NCBI RefSeq assembly: GCF_003388735.1
Contig: NZ_QUBQ01000002.1
Location: 558,001-622,000, forward strand
DNA length: 64,000 bases
Reading direction: 5' to 3'
Source of the DNA: Paenibacillus paeoniae
Lineage (GTDB): Bacteria > Bacillota > Bacilli > Paenibacillales > Paenibacillaceae
Positions 62,033 through 64,000 of this stretch are shown here, one piece after another; positions within the stretch are counted from its first letter, which is position 1; the number at the start of each line of letters is the position of its first letter. Position numbers and translations under genes: made by a program. Below the pieces are notes generated by a model, which saw nothing but the letters and a program-made list of their open reading frames with translations, had not been told where the DNA came from and made no database searches.

Positions 62033-63961
62033 TCATTCATATACAACTCCAACATAATATTGAACTATATCCCGCACGAGAGAGAACGTCTCTCCGTATG
62101 TCAGGTTATTCGGGTTGGCAATAGATCCGATCGTCTCTTCCGTCAGCCACCCGCGCTTCTTTAATTCATCCAGCGCGGAATCGCGATTAACTTCCACACC
62201 TGCCGTAACAGCAGCTGTATAAGCAAGCTGTTCCAAAGTGAGCGGCACCTGACCTGGCTCCTCCAGCCCCTCTAACGCTGCATAAGGATTGCCTGAGAAG
62301 AAATCGGAATGAATCGTCTTCACCATCAACATGCTGTTCGAGAAATGTCCTGCCTTCGCCTCGGCATCCAGTTGGAACGCTTCGTTAAAATCGCCGCCGA
62401 ATGTCAGAAGCATGCTGACCGCCGCCAGCAATCCCTTGTAATGCTTATGCTTCGTATAGTCCGGCTGCTTGAAGCTGGCCCATGTTAAGTCCATACCCTT
62501 CTCGGTAAGCCGATCCCTCAGTTCGGCAATCGCTCCCTCGGACTTCGACAATTCACGGAAAGTCATTCCCTTCTCCGCTGCCAACTTGACTGCCTCGCCT
62601 GCCGCCTGACCTGTTGCCATTCCCAGCGGAATAACGCGGGCGCTTCCGTGCGGAATGCTGTCGAAGCTGGCTGCCCGTCCTACAACAAGCAATTGATCAA
62701 TCTCCAGCGGTACAAGCGATCGGAACGGAACGCCATACTGCTTGGGCGCCACGATAATAGCCCCTCTGTCTACGGAGTTGATCCGCTGCATGTCCACCCT
62801 GTACGAACCGTAAGCAACGGCATCCCAGAAATCCCGATTATCTACGACGTCAACCGCAGACAGCCGGTATTCGCCGTGTATATGCCGCGTCTCGCGAACG
62901 TACAGTTCCGGCGCCGTTCCCGCAAACTCGACATTCGCCAACTGCTTGAATGTCTTGCGCAAATAATCTGTAATGAGCGGCGCTTCCTTGCTTCCGATCT
63001 CCAGCGCTTCTTGTACGGACGCCGGGTCCAGCGGATCAATATCAAAGATGTGCATGGCATTAATAAGCACCGTCTCGTCGTTCTCCCTGCCGATGTTGAG
63101 CGCTCGGATGCCAACCCGATCCGGATTGGACGAGACATAATCCCGAGCTGCCATGAATCCCCATGCGCTCATCTTGTCGATGCCTGTTCCATCGCCGACC
63201 GTCGCGAAGGAATCCCATACCTCTTGCGTGACGCCGCTTAGCCGGAATACTAGCGTTACCGCCATCTGCGCGTCTGGTCTGCCGACATCGGCGCGTCCGA
63301 TCGTATAGGGTACGCCCGCAGCGGCGGCAATATCTCCATCCTGCGTGGCATCGATGACGGCGGCAGCCTTAACTTGCTTGGCAATGCCCTCTGAGGTCAC
63401 AAGGCTTAAGCCGGTTATACGCTTGGATTCGCCGGATCGCTCCACGATAGGCGCCATGCTCTGGACCTTTAACAGCAGATCAACATTTGGCTCCGCCAGC
63501 AGCATTCTGTAGAACACATTGGCTGCTGTATGCGTATCGAATGATGTCCCTTCAATCTGGTCATACCATTCCTGGAATATGCCTTTGTTCAAAAATTGAT
63601 GCTTGTCCGACAGCTTGGATTGCTCCGGCGCATAATTCAGATCGAGCGAATTAAGCCATCCCATCGTCATAAGGCCGCCCACTATATCCCGTTCGCGTCC
63701 GTCTGTCAACAAAACTGATAATCCGTTGCGAGCAGCGGACAAGGCCGCTACGATCCCTTCCGGATCGGTACCCGCCACAATCACATCATAAGATGGCTTT
63801 AGCACTTCAACGGACTCCACCTTAATCAGCGCTTGCCTGGGATGCGAATTGCGCGTATCGCCTTTCTTCTTGTACAGCATCCACCCCGCCGTGGCCCCTG
63901 CCGCCAGCAAGCAGATAACTAGGACAACGACAGCGGCTGCCAACTTCCTGTTTCTCCTCAA
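62033..63961 (-). CDS. Membrane-anchored FAD-dependent oxidoreductase
   Basis: 642 residues. A basic N-terminus and hydrophobic helix (8-29) look like an uncleaved signal anchor, so the catalytic part is probably outside the membrane. The FAD-binding Rossmann motif is VIVAGTDPEGIVAALSAARNG (60-80), where the glycine motif reads GTDPEG rather than GxGxxG. VIDATQDGDIAAAAGVPYTIG and LLVVGRAASFDSIPHGSARVIPLGMATGQAAG complete the FAD_oxidored (PF12831) pattern. A C-terminal region of about 150 residues carries an S-layer-homology-like alternation (TLEQLAYTAAVTAGVEVN), but I do not call SLH. Start TTG after GGGAGG. Substrate unknown. Confidence 0.85.
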   Translation of the reverse strand: MRRNRKLAAAVVVLVICLLAAGATAGWMLYKKKGDTRNSHPRQALIKVESVEVLKPSYDVIVAGTDPEGIVAALSAARNGLSVLLTDGRERDIVGGLMTMGWLNSLDLNYAPEQSKLSDKHQFLNKGIFQEWYDQIEGTSFDTHTAANVFYRMLLAEPNVDLLLKVQSMAPIVERSGESKRITGLSLVTSEGIAKQVKAAAVIDATQDGDIAAAAGVPYTIGRADVGRPDAQMAVTLVFRLSGVTQEVWDSFATVGDGTGIDKMSAWGFMAARDYVSSNPDRVGIRALNIGRENDETVLINAMHIFDIDPLDPASVQEALEIGSKEAPLITDYLRKTFKQLANVEFAGTAPELYVRETRHIHGEYRLSAVDVVDNRDFWDAVAYGSYRVDMQRINSVDRGAIIVAPKQYGVPFRSLVPLEIDQLLVVGRAASFDSIPHGSARVIPLGMATGQAAGEAVKLAAEKGMTFRELSKSEGAIAELRDRLTEKGMDLTWASFKQPDYTKHKHYKGLLAAVSMLLTFGGDFNEAFQLDAEAKAGHFSNSMLMVKTIHSDFFSGNPYAALEGLEEPGQVPLTLEQLAYTAAVTAGVEVNRDSALDELKKRGWLTEETIGSIANPNNLTYGETFSLVRDIVQYYVGVVYE

Positions 63962-64000
63962 CCTAATGCCTCCCTCTATGCAACCTCTTGACTAAAGTTA

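Overview
The window reads as chromosome of a Gram-positive, low-to-middle GC spore-former of the Paenibacillus type. Support: strong AGGAGG ribosome binding sites with ATG, GTG and TTG starts; lipoprotein sugar-binding proteins; an LplB/YtcP/LplA transporter paired with a YesM-type kinase and an AraC-type response regulator; LtaS, KapD-like exonuclease, DUF4190 and MMPL genes; and many sugar importers with no ATPase gene beside them. I see no integrase, transposase, phage gene, rRNA, tRNA or CRISPR array. Genus is inference.

Layout. 1-5.3 kb: maltodextrin module (malF partial, malE, divergent LacI regulator, GH15 glucosidase) with three AAACGTTT operators. 5.4-6.1 kb: 50-bp tandem array A1. 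6.3-7.0 kb: dps under a promoter with a PerR-like box. 7.0-12.7 kb: two-component system plus MacB-like ABC transporter. 12.7-13.55 kb: non-coding region with array A2 and two near-identical palindromes. 13.5-30.0 kb: metabolic and housekeeping genes (FAH-family hydrolase, ABC-F protein, fumarase, KDPG aldolase, AlkZ-like protein, methyltransferase, two MFS transporters, uppP, exonuclease, DMT transporter), then a GlcNAc-type PTS permease and its BglG/GlcT-type antiterminator. 30.0-33.5 kb: sugar ABC importer. 33.6-34.3 kb: array A3. 34.4-41.5 kb: YesM/YesN two-component system and LplABC-type importer. 41.8-51.2 kb: aldehyde dehydrogenase, MATE pump, LtaS, OmpR-type two-component system and MMPL transporter. 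51.3-64 kb: two heterodimeric ABC exporters, ExoA, AIM24-like protein, adenylyltransferase, a decayed LuxR fragment and a membrane-anchored FAD protein.

Two observations stand out. First, four intergenic loci carry tandem repeats with a 50-bp period; A1, A2 and A3 share a core around ACCGACTTA followed by a locus-specific half, and A4 is a decayed relative. I do not recognise the family. Second, the PTS gene and the ABC importer operon start with nearly identical leader RNAs: the same antiterminator target (identical except for its tetraloop, with outer stems that differ but still pair) overlapping an intrinsic terminator. The antiterminator gene between them probably controls both, linking a PTS and an ABC importer in one RNA-controlled circuit, perhaps for GlcNAc and chitin oligosaccharides.
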